Shown here piece by piece: positions 32,584-40,979 of a stretch of DNA of 51,330 nucleotides. The stretch spans positions 1 to 51,330 of the forward strand of contig NZ_POUA01000009.1 of the NCBI RefSeq assembly GCF_003236385.1, given 5' to 3'. The stretch is from Spongiactinospora gelatinilytica. GTDB lineage: Bacteria; Actinomycetota; Actinomycetes; Streptosporangiales; Streptosporangiaceae. Position 1 is the stretch's first letter; each line of letters opens with the position of its first letter. The position numbers and the translations under genes are program-made. Under the pieces are notes generated by a model that saw nothing but the letters and a program-made list of their open reading frames with translations, was not told the DNA's origin and did no database searches.

Positions 32584-34128
32584 ATGCGCTTGTCAATGTG
32601 GCAACGTCGAAGCCGGCGGTGGAAGGTGGGTGTGCCAGGTCTTGCCCTGATGCTCGTCACAGCCGCAACGGTCTCCTGCTCGCCGCCGGCCGAGCCCACG
32701 GCGAGTACGCCCGGCGGTGGCTCCGGCACCCTCACCCTCGGGGTGGTCGGCAGCACGAAGGACATGCTCTACCCCTACGCGCCGCAGCAGACGATCTCCG
32801 AGGACGCGCTCTGGCAGAACACCCTGGACCAGTTGACCGCGTACGCCCCGGACGGCTCGATCACGTACGCCCTGGCCGAGTCGATGACGCCGAACAAGTC
32901 GCTTGATGTGTGGACCGTCAAGCTGCGGCCCGGAGTGAAGCTGCACAGCGGTAAGACCTTCGGCGCCGACGACGTCATCTTCAGCGTCAAGTCGCTGCTG
33001 ACGGAGGAGGGCTACCCCTTCGCCTCGAACCTCGACTTCGTCAAGCCGGACGGGCAGAAGAAGATCGACGACCTGACCGTCGAGTTCCATCTGAAGCGCC
33101 CGTTCGGCCCGTTCGCCGCGGCGTGGGCCTACAGCGCCTTCAAGATGATCGGCGCGGGTTCCACCAAGGACAAGGTGGACGGCACCGGGCCGTTCACCGT
33201 GAAGAGCTTCTCGCCGGGGGCCCAGGCCGTGTTGGAACGGTTCGACGCCTACTGGGGTACCAAGCCCGGCTTCAGCACGCTCAACGTGCACTTCTTCCAG
33301 GACCAGACGGCGATCACCAACGCGCTGCGCGGCGGGCAGATCAACGTCGCGCCGTCCGTCCCCTTCTCCGACGCCAAGGCCCTGGAGTCCGCCGGGGTCA
33401 AGGTGCTGAAGAGCGACAGCATGAACGTGCTGTCGCTGGACATGCGCACCGACATTCCGCCGTTCAACGACAACCGGGTCCGCGAGGCGATGAAGCTGAT
33501 CGCCGACCGGGAGCAGATCGCCAGCAACGCGTTCGGCGGTTTCGCCAAGCCGGCCAACGACTACAACGGCGCGAGCGCCTCCTGTCCCGCTCCGGATGTG
33601 CCCCAGCGCGCCCAGGACCTCGCCCGGGCCAAGGCGCTGCTGGCCGAGGCGGGGAAGAGCGACCTGAAGGTCGAGCTGGTGACCGACGGGGCGTTCCCGG
33701 GGATGATGGAGCTGGCCCAGTTGTTCGCGCAGCAGGCCGGCGAGGCCGGGGTCACCGTCACGGTACGCAAGATGGACGTCGCGACGCTGCTGAACAAGTG
33801 GCTGGAGTGGCCGTTCATCATCAACATCACCAGTTCGCCGATGATCAACGCGATCACCGACCACCTGCTGCCCAACGGCGGGAACAACGCGGCGCACTTC
33901 GACGACCCGGAGTTCAAGAAGATCGCCGGCGACCTGTTCGCGAGCGGTGACGTGGGCCGGCAGTGCGGCGACATCCAGAAGTTGCAGAAGATCCAGTGGG
34001 AGCGCGGCGGCAACCTCATCGCGGTCACCTCGCAAGATCTGACCATTCACACCGCCAACGTGCGCGGTCTGCAGCCCGACCTGTTCGGCCGTTCGGCCTT
34101 CCGCTACGGCGGCGTCTCGGTCGGGTGA
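32584..34128 (+). CDS. Extracellular solute-binding lipoprotein (SBP_bac_5 family)
   Basis: 514 residues from ATG 32584 (GGAGGGA upstream). The basic N-terminus, hydrophobic stretch and lipobox-like 'AATVSCSPP' indicate a membrane-anchored lipoprotein. The body is a family 5 binding protein: 'WTVKLRPGVKLHSGKTFGAD' plus 'DDVIFSVKSLL', 'GTGPFTVKSFSPG' and 'FNDNRVREAMKLIADREQIA'. Such proteins bind peptides, nickel chelates, glycosides or opines. The linked dehydrogenase and cupins suggest a catabolisable small molecule. Strong terminators follow. Confidence 0.93.
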   Translation: MRLSMWQRRSRRWKVGVPGLALMLVTAATVSCSPPAEPTASTPGGGSGTLTLGVVGSTKDMLYPYAPQQTISEDALWQNTLDQLTAYAPDGSITYALAESMTPNKSLDVWTVKLRPGVKLHSGKTFGADDVIFSVKSLLTEEGYPFASNLDFVKPDGQKKIDDLTVEFHLKRPFGPFAAAWAYSAFKMIGAGSTKDKVDGTGPFTVKSFSPGAQAVLERFDAYWGTKPGFSTLNVHFFQDQTAITNALRGGQINVAPSVPFSDAKALESAGVKVLKSDSMNVLSLDMRTDIPPFNDNRVREAMKLIADREQIASNAFGGFAKPANDYNGASASCPAPDVPQRAQDLARAKALLAEAGKSDLKVELVTDGAFPGMMELAQLFAQQAGEAGVTVTVRKMDVATLLNKWLEWPFIINITSSPMINAITDHLLPNGGNNAAHFDDPEFKKIAGDLFASGDVGRQCGDIQKLQKIQWERGGNLIAVTSQDLTIHTANVRGLQPDLFGRSAFRYGGVSVG

Positions 34129-34149
34129 CCGGACCCGCCGTTGACGATC

Positions 34150-34185
34150 GGCCCTGCCCCCGGCCACCCGGCCGGGGGCAGGGCC
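34150..34185. terminator. Very strong hairpin terminator after the binding-protein gene
   Basis: GGCCCTGCCCCCGGCC (34150-34165) and GGCCGGGGGCAGGGCC (34170-34185) form a perfect 16-bp stem with a 4-nt loop, followed by ATTTC. Confidence 0.85.
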
Positions 34186-34201
34186 ATTTCGGGTGACGCG
34201 A

Positions 34202-34238
34202 ACGGCGGGCGGGCGCGTCGCCCGCGCCCGCCCGCCGT
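34202..34238. terminator. Second bidirectional hairpin
   Basis: ACGGCGGGCGGGCGCG and CGCGCCCGCCCGCCGT form a perfect 16-bp stem, placed just after the stop of the convergent cupin 2 gene. It probably terminates that gene and backs up the previous one. Confidence 0.8.
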
Positions 34239-34254
34239 GATGGGTGCGGGTTAC

Positions 34255-34725
34255 CTATTCGGCCTTGTAGGGGACGTAGTCACGGTTGGCGTAGCTGGGG
34301 GCCAGAGACAGGGCGCTGAAGCGGAAGGGCCGGTCCACCCGGTTGAACCCCAGCGGGCAGTGGCGGGTGCCGGCCGGAAGGTAGACCGAACCGCTCTGCG
34401 TGACGATGTGGCGCACGCCCTCGATGTCGAAGTAGATCTCGGCGCCCAGGTCGTGCGGGTTCTCCGGGTCGTTGCCCGTCCAGACCAGCAGTTCGTCGTA
34501 GTCGTGCACGTGCTCGTTCACCCAGCGGACGGGCTCGCTGCACTCCTTGATCCACGTGTAGGTCATGTGGATCTTGCTCTCCGGCACGTCCTGGGAGCGG
34601 ATCAAGGCGAGCGCTTCGCCCACGTTGTCCGGTTCGGGGGTGCCCGAGCCCGCGCCCTCGTTCACGAGGTCGTCGGCGCAGTTGGGCATCTTGCGGACGA
34701 AGAACCGCTCATAGGGACTTGACAT
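34255..34725 (-). CDS. Metal-binding cupin protein 2 of the ABC/ALDH cluster
   Basis: 156 residues from ATG 34725 (AAGGAG 6 nt upstream). Cupin motif 1 'NEHVHDYDELLVWTG' (H-x-H-x3-E) and motif 2 'VYLPAGTRHCPLGF' (P-x-G-x2-H) are complete. It is the paralogue of the 27131 protein, with the same G-N-D-P and R-P-F-R-F patterns, and lies just downstream of the aldehyde dehydrogenase gene on the same strand. A role in converting or isomerising the same substrate before or after oxidation is a reasonable guess, not proven. Confidence 0.8.
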   Translation of the reverse strand: MSSPYERFFVRKMPNCADDLVNEGAGSGTPEPDNVGEALALIRSQDVPESKIHMTYTWIKECSEPVRWVNEHVHDYDELLVWTGNDPENPHDLGAEIYFDIEGVRHIVTQSGSVYLPAGTRHCPLGFNRVDRPFRFSALSLAPSYANRDYVPYKAE

Positions 34726-34822
34726 GTCGATCTCCTTCGATCAGGTGGCCTAGGAAAACGCTAGGAAACGAACTGTTCACATTCGATGGACTCATTGCGC
34801 CAGAAGTGGGGCTTTTCGCGGC

Positions 34823-36265
34823 TCAGCGTCCGTAGTGGCACCAGACGCCCTTGACCTCGGTGTAGGCGTCGATCGCGTACGGCCCCATCTCCCGGCCCCA
34901 GCCGCTGGCCTTGAACCCTCCCCAGGGGGCGGCCATGTCCGGGATCGACGGCATGTTGATGAAGATCGCGCCCGCGCGGATGCCCTCGGCCACCCGGTGG
35001 GCCACTGTGAGGTCCCTGGTCCAGACCGTCGCGGCGAGGCCGTACTCGGTCTGGTTGGCCCGGGCGATCACCGCGGCCAGTTCGTCCTCGTCGTCGTACG
35101 AAAGGATCGAAAGCACCGGGCCGAAGATCTCCTTGGTGGCGATCGTCATGCCGTCCTGCACGCCGGTGAAGACCGTCGGCTGGAAGTACCATCCCCGGTC
35201 GGCCGCGCGCTGCCCGCCGGTGACGAGTTCGGCGCCCTCGGCCGGCCCGGTGGCCACCAGCCGCTCCACCGAGCGCAGGTGCTCGGCGGAGACCAGCGGG
35301 CCGAGCTGGGTGGACTCGTCCAGGCCGGGGCCGATGCGCATCCCGCTCACCCCGTCGGCGAGCTTGCCGACGAACTCGTCGGTACGTTTGCGATCGACGT
35401 AGAAACGGGTGTACGCGGCGCAGACCTGGCCGCTGTTGAGGATGCTGCCGGCGATGTTCCCGGCGACCGCGGCGTCGATGTCGGCGTCGGCGGCGATGAT
35501 CGAGGGGGCCTTGCCACCGAGTTCGAGGGTGACCCGCTTGAGGTTGCCGGCGCTGGCTCGCACGATCGAGCGGCCGGTCTCGGTGGAGCCGGTGAACGAC
35601 ACCTTGTCCACCCCCGGGTGCTCGGCGAGCGCCGCCCCGGTGGAGCCGTCGCCGGTGACCAGGTTGATCACCCCGGGCGGGAATCCGGCCCGTTCGGTGA
35701 GCTCGACCAGCCGGATCGTGGTGAGCGGGGTCTGCTCGGCCGGCTTGATGACCACGGTGTTGCCCGTGGCGAGCGCGGGGGCGAGCTTCCAGGCAAGGAT
35801 CATGAGCGGGAAGTTCCATGGCGTGATCAGCGCGCAGACTCCGACCGGCTCGCGGCGGGTGTAGTGCAGCGTGTCCGGATAGGAGACCGGCGCGGTGGCG
35901 CCCTCGATCTTGGTTACCCAGCCGGCGTAGTACCGGAAGTGCTCGGCGGCGCCGGCCACGCTCACGGCGCGGGAGACGCCGACCGGCTGGCCCTGGTCCC
36001 GGGTCTCCAGGACGGCCAGTTCCTCGGCGTGCGCCTCGATGAGGCCGGCGAGGTCGAACAGCAGGCGGGCGCGCCCGGCCGGGGGCATCGACCGCCACTG
36101 CCGATCCTCGAAGGCCCGCCGCGCGGCGGCGACGGCGGCATCGACATCGGAAGCGTCGGCGAACCCGACCTCCTCCAGCAATTCCTCTGTCGCGGGGTCA
36201 TAGGTCGGGATGACGCCGCCCGATGCCGGCACCCATGTCCCGTCGATGTAGACGTTGGTCGCCAC
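34823..36265 (-). CDS. NAD(P)+-dependent aldehyde dehydrogenase
   Basis: 480 residues, the normal ALDH length. The catalytic Cys is in 'NSGQVCAAYTRFYV', the general-base Glu in 'VTLELGGKAPSII' and the NAD-binding Asn in 'LITPWNFPLMILAWKLAPAL'. A glycine motif 'VSFTGSTETGRSIV' is also present. It starts at GTG 36265, is divergent from an AraC gene, and is followed by cupin 2. Substrates of this broad family cannot be read from sequence; the cluster suggests an aldehyde derived from the imported compound. Confidence 0.93.
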   Translation of the reverse strand: MATNVYIDGTWVPASGGVIPTYDPATEELLEEVGFADASDVDAAVAAARRAFEDRQWRSMPPAGRARLLFDLAGLIEAHAEELAVLETRDQGQPVGVSRAVSVAGAAEHFRYYAGWVTKIEGATAPVSYPDTLHYTRREPVGVCALITPWNFPLMILAWKLAPALATGNTVVIKPAEQTPLTTIRLVELTERAGFPPGVINLVTGDGSTGAALAEHPGVDKVSFTGSTETGRSIVRASAGNLKRVTLELGGKAPSIIAADADIDAAVAGNIAGSILNSGQVCAAYTRFYVDRKRTDEFVGKLADGVSGMRIGPGLDESTQLGPLVSAEHLRSVERLVATGPAEGAELVTGGQRAADRGWYFQPTVFTGVQDGMTIATKEIFGPVLSILSYDDEDELAAVIARANQTEYGLAATVWTRDLTVAHRVAEGIRAGAIFINMPSIPDMAAPWGGFKASGWGREMGPYAIDAYTEVKGVWCHYGR

Positions 36266-36363
36266 TGCCGCCTCTTCCTACTTGAGTGCGCTCTCTCGGC
36301 CCTCCCGCGTCGGCGGGAGCTTCCGCCAGCATGAGGGCTGGCGACCGTGGTCACCTTGACTAT

Positions 36364-36388
36364 GCGCGTAAGGTGGTTGACCACGCGC
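36364..36388. promoter_or_regulatory. Nested palindrome in the ALDH/AraC promoter region
   Basis: GCGCGT (36364-36369) and ACGCGC (36383-36388) enclose a second palindrome GTGGT-TG-ACCAC. It lies in the 434-bp gap (36266-36699) between the divergent ALDH and AraC genes, in a locally AT-richer patch. A regulator site is plausible; nothing else was recognised in the gap. Confidence 0.35.
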
Positions 36389-36699
36389 GAAAAGCTGCCG
36401 CGCCGCCGCGAGCGAGGATGCGGCGACCGGCGGGAACTCCCCGCGGGGACGGCGTTCAGCGCATCCGCGCTCCCCGCCGCCGTCGATCGTCCCGGCATCA
36501 ACACCCGGGGCCGGGATACGGTCCGGCGTTCCGCCGCAGGCGGGCCGACCGATTCCACGGCAGGTGACCGGCCATACCTCGCCGTTCTCGGACGCCGCCG
36601 ATGGGTCCCTTTTTCGGACGCGATCGTATATGGTGACACGACCTGGCTTCGTGGCCTGCCCTTACAGCGCTGTGGAACCTTCTGGCAAGGAGGAGCAGG

Positions 36700-37638
36700 G
36701 TGACCTCAACCGCCGACGACCTCGCTGTCTCCGTCGCGTCGTCCTTCGAGGAGTGGCAGGACCTCGTCTCCCGATCGTTCGTCTCCCTCGGGGTGACCAG
36801 AGACGGTTCGCGGCGATTCCGTGGCGGCATGCGCCGCCGGGTGCTCACCGACGTGTCCCTGTGCGAGATCGCCGCGTCGAGCCACACCGTCCGGCGTACC
36901 TCGACCATGATCGGCCGGGACACCGCCGCGTTCTTCAAGCTGAGCCTGCAACTGTCCGGCACGGGACTGCTGATCCAGGACGGCCGGGAGGCGGTGCTCT
37001 CCCCCGGTGACTTCGCGATCTACGACACGAGCCGGCCGTACACCCTCACCCACGACGACGACTTCCGCTCGCTCATCGTGATGTTCCCGCGCACGCTGGT
37101 CGATCTGCCGGTCGATGCCGTGGGGCGGCTGACCGCCGTCCGGATGCCGGGCGACACCGGCCTCGGCCGGGTGATCAGCCCGTTCCTGGTCCACCTGGCC
37201 CAGAACCTCGACCAGCTCTCCGGCGCGAGCGGGCTGCGCCTGGCGCACAACGCGCTGGACCTGGTGACGACGATGTTCGCCGACGAACTCGGCACCACCA
37301 ACCCGAACCACACGCTCGTCGACCGGATCCGCGACTACATCGACGCCAACCTCGGCGACCCGGACCTCTGCCCGGCCAAGGTGGCGGCGGCCCACTTCAT
37401 CTCGACCCGGCACCTGCACAACCTGTTCCGGGCCGAAAGGACGACGGTCGCCACCTGGATCCGGTCGCGGCGGCTGGAACGCTGCCGCCGCGACCTTCTC
37501 GATCCGCTGCACGGTCACCAGTCGGTCGCGGCGCTGGCGGCCCGCTGGGGTTTCCTGGACGCGGCGCACTTCAGCCGCATCTTCAAGGCGGCCTTCGGCT
37601 TCTCGCCGAGCGCCTACCGGCAGCGCCGCGCAGCCTGA
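36700..37638 (+). CDS. AraC-family regulator (FeaR-like N-domain)
   Basis: 312 residues from GTG 36700 with AAGGAGG 6 nt upstream. The N-terminus 'SSFEEWQDLVSRSFVSL' and 'LSPGDFAIYDTSRPYTLTHD' form an AraC-binding-like domain. The C-terminal HTH pair has 'AAHFISTRHLHNLFRAER' and 'ALAARWGFLDAAHFSRIFKA' with 'GFSPSAYR'. FeaR-type regulators often control aromatic-amine or aldehyde oxidation, which fits its divergent ALDH neighbour. Its layout is like that of the AraC at 21426. Confidence 0.92.
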   Translation: MTSTADDLAVSVASSFEEWQDLVSRSFVSLGVTRDGSRRFRGGMRRRVLTDVSLCEIAASSHTVRRTSTMIGRDTAAFFKLSLQLSGTGLLIQDGREAVLSPGDFAIYDTSRPYTLTHDDDFRSLIVMFPRTLVDLPVDAVGRLTAVRMPGDTGLGRVISPFLVHLAQNLDQLSGASGLRLAHNALDLVTTMFADELGTTNPNHTLVDRIRDYIDANLGDPDLCPAKVAAAHFISTRHLHNLFRAERTTVATWIRSRRLERCRRDLLDPLHGHQSVAALAARWGFLDAAHFSRIFKAAFGFSPSAYRQRRAA

Positions 37639-37652
37639 AGCGCCGGTGGCGG

Positions 37653-38042
37653 TCAGTCCGCCACGGCGGCGTTGAACGGCGCGTTGTCCACGACCTGCTC
37701 GAACCGCACCACCTTGCCGTCCTCCAGCCACCAGAGATGCACCATCCGGGTCCGGAAGGCACGGCCGGTGCCACGGTGTCTTCCCGAGTAGTGGCCCAGC
37801 GCGATCACCTGGCCCCCTGCGTCGAACAGGCTCTCGATCTCCACGGTGAAACCGTCGAACTGCGCACCGATCGGCGCGAAGACGCCGGCCACGATCGCAT
37901 CAGGTCCAACATAGGTGCCCGCGTAGAGCGAACCCTCCGCTTCGGTCCAGCGGATGTCGCTCGCGAACGGGGCGAGCATGCCGTCGAGATCGCCTCGCGC
38001 GGAGGCGGCGTAGTGGCCGGCGACGATATCGGTGTTCTTCAC
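37653..38042 (-). CDS. NTF2-like/SnoaL-like protein
   Basis: 129 residues from GTG 38042 (GGAG 7 nt upstream). The NTF2-like fold is clear: an N-terminal helix 'IVAGHYAASARGDLDGMLAP', 'IRWTEAEGSLYAGTYVG', and the ending 'HLWWLEDGKVVRFEQVVDN'. Such proteins are small binding proteins or enzymes (hydrolases, cyclases), and no active site can be assigned here. It converges on the AraC gene, 14 bp away. Confidence 0.85.
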   Translation of the reverse strand: MKNTDIVAGHYAASARGDLDGMLAPFASDIRWTEAEGSLYAGTYVGPDAIVAGVFAPIGAQFDGFTVEIESLFDAGGQVIALGHYSGRHRGTGRAFRTRMVHLWWLEDGKVVRFEQVVDNAPFNAAVAD

Positions 38043-38177
38043 GGTGTCACTCCGATCAGGCTGGCTGGACGCCGCCCGGCATGACCACCGGCGCGGCGGC
38101 CCCAACGTACCGGCCCGCCCCGCCGTCCTCCATGTCTGTCTCTGCACGTCTGTTGACGTTCCGCGAAGCGGGGACTC

Positions 38178-39419
38178 TCAGTGCGAAGCCCGTGGCACCA
38201 ACTGGCCGTGCCGCTCGGTGCGCCACTCGACCAGCAGCACGGTGGCGTCGTCCTGGAGGTGCCCCTCCTGGTAGTTCAGGATGGTCTGGATCAGGCGGCG
38301 CAGGGTCTCCGGCGCCGACAGCCCCGCGGCCTCGTGCCGGATGATGTAGTCCATGAACCGGTCGATGCCGAACTGCTCCCCCGCCGGGCTCTGTGCCTCG
38401 ATCACGCCGTCGGTGTAAAGCAGCAGCCGGTCGCCGGGCTGGAGCTGGTAGCCGTTCACCCCGCCGGCCATGCCCAGCCGCAGGCCCATCGGCGGCTCGG
38501 CCGGCATGACCTCCAAGGTGGCCACGTGCCGTCCGTCACGCAGCACCAGCGGCGGGGGATGACCGCGGTTCACCCAGGTCAGGGCGCCGGTACGGGTGTC
38601 CAGGTCGGCCAGCAGCCCGGTGGCGAACCGGACGTCGGAGAAGTGATAGTTGATCGCCTCATCGATCGTCTCGCTGATGGCGGGCAGGGCCGCCCCCTGC
38701 CGGCGCGCGTTGCGGCACGCGCCCATCGCGATGGTCGCGGTCAGCCCGGCGGAGATGTCGTGCCCCATCGAGTCGAAGATCGACAGATGCAGCCGGTCGC
38801 CGGATATCCCGTAGTCGTAAACGTCGCCGCCCACCTCGTACGCCGGCTCCAGGGCGGCGGCCACGACCACCTGCTCGTTGGCGAACGTGCCAGCGGGCAG
38901 CAGGTTCCACAGCACCTCGGCCGACAGGCCCATCGGCCGCATCCGCACCAGCTCGGCGTAGGTGTCGCTGGTGTCCCGCTTGCTCACGACCAGGATGGCG
39001 ACCAGCGAGGCGACCCAGAAGGCCCGCCGCAGGTTGGCCTCGTCGGCGACGGGCACGGTGAGGCCGACCACGCCGACGCGCTCGGTGCCGTTGAGCATGG
39101 GCACCCACAGCCGCCGCCCGCCCGCCATGCCTTCGGGCAGCCCGCGCGACGGGTCCACCTCGACGATGTCCGCGTCCCGGAAGGCGCGCCCCGGCGGGGT
39201 GATGTCGATGCGGATCGGCACCAGGTCCATGTCCCGTGAGTCGACCTGCCCGGGGATCGGCACGAGGTACTGCTGCTGGAGGTCGGCGACGTAGATCACC
39301 GGATCGAACAGCGCCGCGGTCGCGCCGTACACGGCGAGGAGCCGCGGCAGGTCCTCCAGCGTCGCCAGATGGCTCGCGGTGAGCAGGTCGCCCATCGCGG
39401 GCCCGGCACGTTCCGGCAT
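38178..39419 (-). CDS. GAF-domain PP2C (SpoIIE-type) serine phosphatase
   Basis: 413 residues from ATG 39419 (GGGGGA upstream; ATG 39458 is an alternative). Residues about 30-170 resemble a GAF-type sensory domain. The C-terminal ~220 residues are SpoIIE-like: 'AYEVGGDVYDYGI' and 'FDSMGHDISAGLTAT' hold the metal Asp residues, with 'LLLYTDGVIEAQSPAGEQFG' and 'GHLQDDATVLLVEW'. These enzymes dephosphorylate STAS anti-anti-sigma factors. The nearby STAS protein at 340 lacks the phosphorylatable residue, so the target is probably elsewhere. Confidence 0.92.
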   Translation of the reverse strand: MPERAGPAMGDLLTASHLATLEDLPRLLAVYGATAALFDPVIYVADLQQQYLVPIPGQVDSRDMDLVPIRIDITPPGRAFRDADIVEVDPSRGLPEGMAGGRRLWVPMLNGTERVGVVGLTVPVADEANLRRAFWVASLVAILVVSKRDTSDTYAELVRMRPMGLSAEVLWNLLPAGTFANEQVVVAAALEPAYEVGGDVYDYGISGDRLHLSIFDSMGHDISAGLTATIAMGACRNARRQGAALPAISETIDEAINYHFSDVRFATGLLADLDTRTGALTWVNRGHPPPLVLRDGRHVATLEVMPAEPPMGLRLGMAGGVNGYQLQPGDRLLLYTDGVIEAQSPAGEQFGIDRFMDYIIRHEAAGLSAPETLRRLIQTILNYQEGHLQDDATVLLVEWRTERHGQLVPRASH

Positions 39420-39539
39420 CACATCCCCCGAAGGTCGCTCACACTGAACCGTGGCCATGGTCGGTCTTCGTTATGCCCCCACATGGACCACGAAAGCGCG
39501 CCTTTTACCCCCGCTGGACCAGGGCCGCGGCGAGGGGCG

Positions 39540-40241
39540 TCAGGAAAGGCGGTCGCTGAACAAGTAGTTGCGCCTGTGTCCGGTGACCTCGTTCGTCTTC
39601 TGCCAGCGCCCGCGCCACCGGATGTACATCCGGTAGCCCATCCCCAGGAGCGGCTCGGCCACATCGGCCGCGGTCATCCCGTACTTGGCCAGATGACGCT
39701 CTTCGATCTCCAGCAGGAGGCCGGGCCGATGGCGCTCGATCGTGCGAATCCCGCCCGTCAGAACGGCGGACTCGAACCCTTCCACATCCACCTTCATGAA
39801 AGTCACGAATGGCAGCCTGCGGGTCTCGCAGATGTGATCGATGCTGTAAACGGGAACTTCCAGGATTTTGCCATCGCCGGGATTCTTCAGTCCCGTTTCC
39901 AGGTGGGCCCAGCCATGGTTGGGCAGCCCGAACCGGTACGGCAGGCAGAGCCGCTGCCGCCCGTTGGAAGGGCCGAGGGCGGCATTGGTGGTGATCACAT
40001 GACCGGCCGCGGCGACCCGCCGCGCGGATTCAAGAATCTGGTACGGGAAACGCAGCGGCTCGAAGCTGTGCACCTGACCAGTGGGCCCCACGAGACGGGC
40101 CAGCGAAAAGGTGTACATACCGTAGGCGGCGCCGATGTCCAGGCATATGTCACCGGGCCTCACCAACTGCGCCAGCCCGCGTAATTCCGATTCCCGGGAA
40201 AGGGTGTGGGCGACCATTGCCGCCATCGACAATCTGAGCAT
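39540..40241 (-). CDS. FkbM-family methyltransferase
   Basis: 233 residues. SAM-binding motif 'ICLDIGAAYGMYTFSLARLV', then 'SFEPLRFPYQIL' and the FkbM signature 'FMKVDVEGFESAVLTGG' followed by 'LLLEIEERHL'. Members O-methylate sugars or natural-product hydroxyls. No biosynthetic genes adjoin it. The start at ATG 40241 is the first in frame; the ribosome-binding site is weak. Confidence 0.9.
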   Translation of the reverse strand: MLRLSMAAMVAHTLSRESELRGLAQLVRPGDICLDIGAAYGMYTFSLARLVGPTGQVHSFEPLRFPYQILESARRVAAAGHVITTNAALGPSNGRQRLCLPYRFGLPNHGWAHLETGLKNPGDGKILEVPVYSIDHICETRRLPFVTFMKVDVEGFESAVLTGGIRTIERHRPGLLLEIEERHLAKYGMTAADVAEPLLGMGYRMYIRWRGRWQKTNEVTGHRRNYLFSDRLS

Positions 40242-40283
40242 GCCGAGGACGATAGGAACGGGATGGGTGCTCGCGAATCCCGC

Positions 40284-40979
40284 TCAGGAGCGTGATCGCC
40301 TGCCTCGCCGTGCCTCCGTGGAGCGATGTCCGGCCACCACCAGGCCGCTCTCGTAGGCCAGTACCACCGCCTGGGCACGGTCGCGCAGGTGCAGTTTGCC
40401 GAAGATCCGGCCCACGTGGGACTTGACGGTCTCCTCGGCGATCGTCAGGTCGCGCGCGATGTCGGCGTTGGAGCGGCCACCGGCGATCAGCCGGAGTACG
40501 TCGAGTTCGCGTGGGGTGAGCGCGTTCAGCCGCAGCGCCTCGCGTTCGTCGATCGGCTGCCTGCTCGCGAACGTCTCGATCAGCCGCCGGGTCACGGAGG
40601 GGGCGAGCAGTGCCTCGCCCGCGGCCACGACACGCACCGCGTTGATCAGGTCGGCCGGTGGTGAGTCCTTCAGCAGGAAGCCGCTGGCCCCGGCGCGCAG
40701 GGCCGTGTACACGTAGTCGTCGATGTCGAACGTCGTCAAGATCACCACGCTGGTGTCCGGGGCGCCGGCCAGCACCCGGCGGGTGGCCTCAAGCCCGTCG
40801 AGGTACGGCATGCGGACGTCCATGAGGACCACGTCGGGCCGCGTCCGTTCGGCGATGGTCACGGCCTCGATGCCGTTGGCGGCCTCCCCCACGACCACGA
40901 GATCGGGCTGCGCCGACAGCAGGGCCGCGAATCCGGCCCGGACCATCGCCTGATCGTCGGCGACCAGCACGGTGGTCAT
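40284..40979 (-). CDS. NarL/FixJ-family response regulator
   Basis: 231 residues. Receiver domain with phospho-acceptor Asp in 'RPDVVLMDVRMPYLDGLEAT', conserved Thr in 'VVILTTFDIDDYVY' and Lys in 'GFLLKDSPP'. The C-terminal LuxR-type HTH is 'LTPRELDVLRLIAGGRSNAD' with 'TVKSHVGRIFGKLHL'. It overlaps the kinase gene by 4 nt (ATGA) and is its obvious partner. Confidence 0.95.
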   Translation of the reverse strand: MTTVLVADDQAMVRAGFAALLSAQPDLVVVGEAANGIEAVTIAERTRPDVVLMDVRMPYLDGLEATRRVLAGAPDTSVVILTTFDIDDYVYTALRAGASGFLLKDSPPADLINAVRVVAAGEALLAPSVTRRLIETFASRQPIDEREALRLNALTPRELDVLRLIAGGRSNADIARDLTIAEETVKSHVGRIFGKLHLRDRAQAVVLAYESGLVVAGHRSTEARRGRRSRS

